Positions 60,407 to 64,000 of a stretch of 64,000 bases of DNA are shown piece after piece. The stretch is from Vicugna pacos (Eukaryota > Chordata > Mammalia > Artiodactyla > Camelidae): NCBI RefSeq assembly GCF_048564905.1, contig NC_132996.1:52922501-52986500 (forward strand), written 5' to 3'. The notes under the pieces are model-generated. The model was not told the origin of the DNA. It worked only from the letters and a program-made list of their open reading frames with translations, and did not search any database. Position 1 is the first letter of the stretch, and the number at the start of each line of letters is the position of its first letter. A program made the position numbers and the translations under genes.

Positions 60407-61821
60407 CTAAATTTTATGAGAAAAATATAAGAAAAACGTGAGAAAACCTGCAAAGGTTAAAAACAACCTATTTATACTATTTGTATAAAAAGTAATTTTT
60501 TTCACTATGAACAAATTAAGGATATTGGTGTGTGTAAAACAAAAATGTGAGCATAATCTGTAGTTATTTTCTGCCCTTTTGCCAGTGTAGTTATAAGATT
60601 CATCCCGCCTTCTAGCTCTTTAAAAGAATACAGTAGTATGCAAAAGAGATTTTTTTTTTAAAGGCGGAGACTGTGACTAGCTGAGGCAACAGTCATCTGC
60701 AGTGTCATTCTCCAAAGGCACTTTCCAAAAATTTCCAGCAGCAGCAATGATGATTTAATTGAAACTCTTTTCAGGAGGGTTAAACAACAGAAGCATGATT
60801 AGGGCAGGAGGCCTTGGTGCCCAGGTTCTCACAGGCCCCAGGAAGGTTAGCCTTGTTTTCTAGAATACAATGAATTTAAGACATAATTAACCTTTCTGAT
60901 TGGGTCCATTTAATTTACTGAAGTTTAGGAAGATGCCAATTTGCTCTAATTATGCCTCAAACTTCTCTTCATTTTTAGCAAGCTAGCTTTTTTTTTTAAA
61001 ATTCATCAACTTAATGAGTATAATATGCTGGATCTCATTAGAAAGTAGGGAAAATTACTGAGGTGAATTTATAAGAAATAAAGCTAAGGAAGTATCTTAA
61101 TAGTTATAAAGGACATAAATTACATATATACTATTTTAGTAAAGAAGACATAGGATGGGGATCCAGAGTCTGGGATCTCAGTGCTAGCTTTGCCACTGAC
61201 ATTACTAATATAAAATTACTTGACTTCTTGCATCTCAGTTTCTAAGTGGAAAAAATGTCCTATCATCATGAGTCTGTCAGGTACCAAGAAGTTTCTTTTT
61301 AAAAATAAATGTTTTAATTAAAGTATAATATACAAACAGAAAAGTGAATTCATTGTATGTGTATAACTTGATGAATTATCACCCAAGGAACACACTTTGT
61401 GGGATTTAACTTAATCTCCATAAAAGTTTTAATAACTCATTCTCCTTCTCAAAGAGAAAAGTGTAAGTCTTTATGCAGTATCATTTTATGTTTGTGTCTA
61501 ATCCAAGACTGGTCATTAAAACATCACATAGGAAAATGGATCAGCTTATGTCTTTCCTGGAAGCTTTTGTTACCTGCAGATCTACTACAGTGGTGAATAG
61601 TATACACAATGCTTTCTAATAAAGAGATGCAAATATAAACCCTACACTCATTTACTAAAATGGTTTATTAAACTTACTTTCTTAAAAAATCAATCTTCTC
61701 ACAACTGGTAACATAAATTAAACTCAGAATTGGGTTAACATCCTCATCTACTGCCAACCCCCCCCAATGTACATTAAAAAAAAAAAAGTAATGTAATTAA
61801 CAAATTCAAGTCAGTACATGC
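60407..61821 (-). other. TRAF6: TRAF6 intron, GC-AG type
   Basis: On the transcript strand it begins GCATGT at 61821 and ends TTTAG at 60407. The only repeat noted is a short LINE-like patch at about 61295-61400. No extra exon was recognised. Confidence 0.85.
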
Positions 61822-61980
61822 CTCCTTATCTTCATATGCCATCGATACAGCACAGTTTACACAGGAAACCTGTCTCCTTGGACACTCCTCGAGAATATGA
61901 AAATTAAGTTGGCATTTTTGGAAGGAACACTGGCACTGGGGACAATTCATAAGAGCAAACTCACAATGTGCTTGATGATC
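61822..61980 (-). CDS. TRAF6: TRAF6 coding exon, zinc fingers, with GC donor
   Basis: This 159-bp exon (53 codons, phase 0 at both ends) has the acceptor 'ccttatcatag'. It encodes [40 protein letters not shown] and [13 protein letters not shown], the second and third TRAF-type zinc fingers. Compared with human there are substitutions such as N for D, CS for RP and CQL for FHI, but zinc-binding Cys/His are kept. The exon must end at GAG (61822) because the next exon resumes I-H-D-Q. The following bases are GCATGT, a GC donor. The next GT, six bases on, would shift the frame into a stop. Confidence 0.95.
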
Positions 61981-62883
61981 CTATGATAAGGAGAAAATAA
62001 TCAATTAGTATTTGCCAATCCGTAAGAAATCTCCTACATAAAATCTTTTCAAAGAATATACTGTTCTTTTCTACATAATTGGCTACTGAACCTACTTTGT
62101 CTCATATATACCACAGAACCACATATGAAGGCCTTAATTCATTTTTTTTCAAATAATGGTTGTGAATTCAAAGTTTATATGAAGAACATGACTTCTCAAG
62201 TTCGTGTATCCAGTTAAGCAAGAGAGTTGGAAAGAAGTCACATTTTCTGATTACCTATTTAGTCCTGTGTCAAAAAGGCTACTCCTTCAAAAGGAGCTAA
62301 GGGGGTAAGTTACAAATATATTTTAAATGCTTAATTTCAAATGGAACATAAACAATACTTAACTTCTTATAAAATCACCACACTAAGAAAAATGATTTGT
62401 TTAATTTAAAAGCAAATTCTTTTATCGGGTGGTTTCAGTTAATCTCAAGATATAGGAGAATTCCATTGAGTTCATAATAAAATGAATTAATTTAGAAAAC
62501 CAGGGAAAAAAGTATGATGATGAGGGTACCAAGATGATGCTTATTTGCTGCTTATTTCAAAATAAAATAAAGGAAGTTATGGGATTAAAATGTGACACTT
62601 CTATTTAAAATGCTCTTCACTTTTACTGCAGATAATTTTCCACCCAAAATACTTATAGAAGAATACTGATTTCTTATTTACTATCACTGGGGCAAAGCCA
62701 GAGTAAATGGAGTAAGAAATTTCTGGTTTCTACTTACATTTATAGTCAACAATGAAAGAGTTGTTATCATTAACCAACCACTCCATGCTAGGCATTGGCA
62801 ATACCCTGATGGACCCAGTGAAGTCCCTATTCTCTAGGAACTTCCTTGCACATATGCTACGGCTAGAAAGTTAACTTTAATAC
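61981..62883 (-). other. TRAF6: TRAF6 intron
   Basis: Donor GTATTA at 62883 and acceptor ATAG at 61981 on the minus strand. It contains an L2-like fragment near the donor and otherwise unique AT-rich sequence. Confidence 0.85.
62755..62860 (+). repeat. L2 LINE fragment
   Basis: Contains 'ccatgctaggcattggcaat' and 'ccctattctctaggaacttc', in L2 3' end order. Diverged. Confidence 0.5.
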
Positions 62884-63034
62884 CTCAAGATGCCTCAGTT
62901 CCATCTTGTGCAAACAACCTTCATTTGGACACTTCACCGTCAGAGAAAGAATCTCTCGTTTCGCAAAATTGTCAGGGAACAGTTGATTTTCCAGCAGTAT
63001 TTCATTGTCTACTGGACATTTGTGACCTGCGTCC
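62884..63034 (-). CDS. TRAF6: TRAF6 coding exon, end of RING and first zinc finger
   Basis: This 151-bp exon has the acceptor 'gtttttttag' and the donor GTATTA. Its first base completes an arginine codon split with the missing upstream exon. It encodes [40 protein letters not shown] and [10 protein letters not shown], equal to human residues 100-149 except T for M. The CPVD cysteine closes the RING zinc site, and the lysine in FAKRE is the residue known as K124, a reported auto-ubiquitination site in human. The exon carrying the start codon, the first RING cysteines and the E2-contact residues was not found up to 64000. Confidence 0.97.
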
Positions 63035-64000
63035 CTAAAAAAACAAATAAAACACATACATTTAGTAGATTTAAACAAATGTTCACATTAGAAAATACAG
63101 ATAACTTTCAATTCAGCAATAATAATCCTCCATTTATTACTTCCCATGGAAAATAAATTAACACATTATATTGTATAATATTACTAAAATAAACTGTCCT
63201 TTTAATGTACGGCTATGAACTGTTCTTTTATGAAATGGATACGACTGGCACTATATTGACTACCTATTAAAAACTAAGGAATTTTAGATTCTGGGATAGA
63301 TTCCAACCAAAAAATGAGAAAAACTGATTGACTAAAAATCATATTTTGATTGGCATAAGATGAAGTGACAGTCAAGGACAGGGCCTCTGTTCTGTCAGCA
63401 GCTATTCTACATACTAGTGAGATGTAACTAAATATATGCTGCTCGGAATATACTAATGTCTGTAGTTATTAGTAAACCCAGTTTACTTTGTAAGTTTACT
63501 CTGAGAAGTCACCATCACAGGCTCGGGGCAACAAAGGCTTCCTTTATTTTTATAGCTCGGGGACAATGCAGTCGGGAGTTGAAGGACATCTGTGTCCTGC
63601 TTCCCAACGGTTTATTCCGCCTCATGATGAGAAAAACTATCCCCAGGGAGCCTGGGTGTCTGTCATTCCCCTTTAAATTTTTGTGATGCCTCAATCTTTG
63701 CTCACAAAATGTGGCAGGTCAGGGAGCCTGCAGAGTGTTAGTCACTCAAACATTTGTGGCGCACCTCCTATGTGTTAAGCAACAGTGGTAGTTGTGGTGG
63801 TCAGGAAAGGTGCTAAAAAAGGGGGTCTGCCATCAAATGAAATACAAAGGTGAGAAACACAGTCAGTCTTTATGAGGCCTCTTCAGACTGTATGTTATTA
63901 TTACACTGTCAGGTATTTTTTGAGAAGCAAAGAAAGCCATAAACAAACTTACTGAAATGTCGTCCCAAAACCTAAGTGACGGATGTCTAAGAGAAAGAAA
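63035..64000 (-). other. TRAF6: TRAF6 intron towards the first coding exon
   Basis: No sequence resembling the TRAF6 N-terminus or the first part of the RING was recognised. A weak L2-like fragment lies at about 63730-63850. The rest is unique intronic sequence. Confidence 0.7.

Noticed and set aside
61814-61815. Downstream GT as alternative donor for the TRAF6 exon
   Set aside because: It shifts the frame and creates an early stop.
1-64000. CRISPR arrays, bacterial operons, phage or toxin-antitoxin systems
   Set aside because: No direct-repeat arrays with regular spacers or prokaryotic gene organisation. The window is typical of a mammalian chromosome.

Overview
This is a mammalian chromosome segment, and the repeats point to a camelid (camel, llama or alpaca). 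It carries short tRNA-Ala-derived SINEs of the kind known from camelids (about 1284-1396 and 21585-21727), 5'-truncated L1 copies with clear target-site duplications, and abundant older mammalian MIR, L2, hAT-Charlie and Tigger-type fossils. The coding content is two convergent vertebrate genes, recognised by protein similarity from memory: PRR5L on the + strand and TRAF6 on the - strand. Human chromosome 11p12 has the same neighbours in the same order and orientation.

Layout. 1-11985 is intron upstream of the first PRR5L exon in view; the first ~98 codons lie outside the window. PRR5L coding exons are 11986-12043, 16438-16529, 19963-20103, 24843-24969 and 33369-33763. Together they encode 270 residues, exactly the part of the 368-residue human protein from about residue 99 to the end. 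The 3' UTR follows, with a proximal poly(A) signal at 34614 and a probable distal one at 36045. 36.1-48.2 kb is intergenic and repeat-bearing. About 48.2-55.2 kb is probably the long TRAF6 3' UTR. TRAF6 coding exons on the - strand are 55247-56116, 57450-57527, 60335-60406, 61822-61980 and 62884-63034. They encode 442 residues, from the last RING cysteine pair to the C-terminus; the N-terminus and most of the RING lie beyond 64000.

Function. PRR5L (Protor-2) is an mTORC2-associated protein. TRAF6 is the E3 ubiquitin ligase and adaptor of TLR/IL-1R and CD40/RANK signalling. They are neighbours, not an operon, and converge tail to tail.

Most notable observations: (1) two of the eight donor sites visible are GC instead of GT, one in each gene, each fixed by reading frame; (2) two closely spaced miR-146 seed sites in the TRAF6 3' UTR, one complementary to miR-146 nucleotides 1-14; (3) a convergent pair of CTCF-consensus matches between the genes, one apparently inside an old LTR-like repeat; (4) a CpG-dense patch immediately after a PRR5L exon. 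I found no bacterial-type operon, CRISPR array, intact mobile element or evidence of a wholly new gene system; other long open frames look like chance frames.
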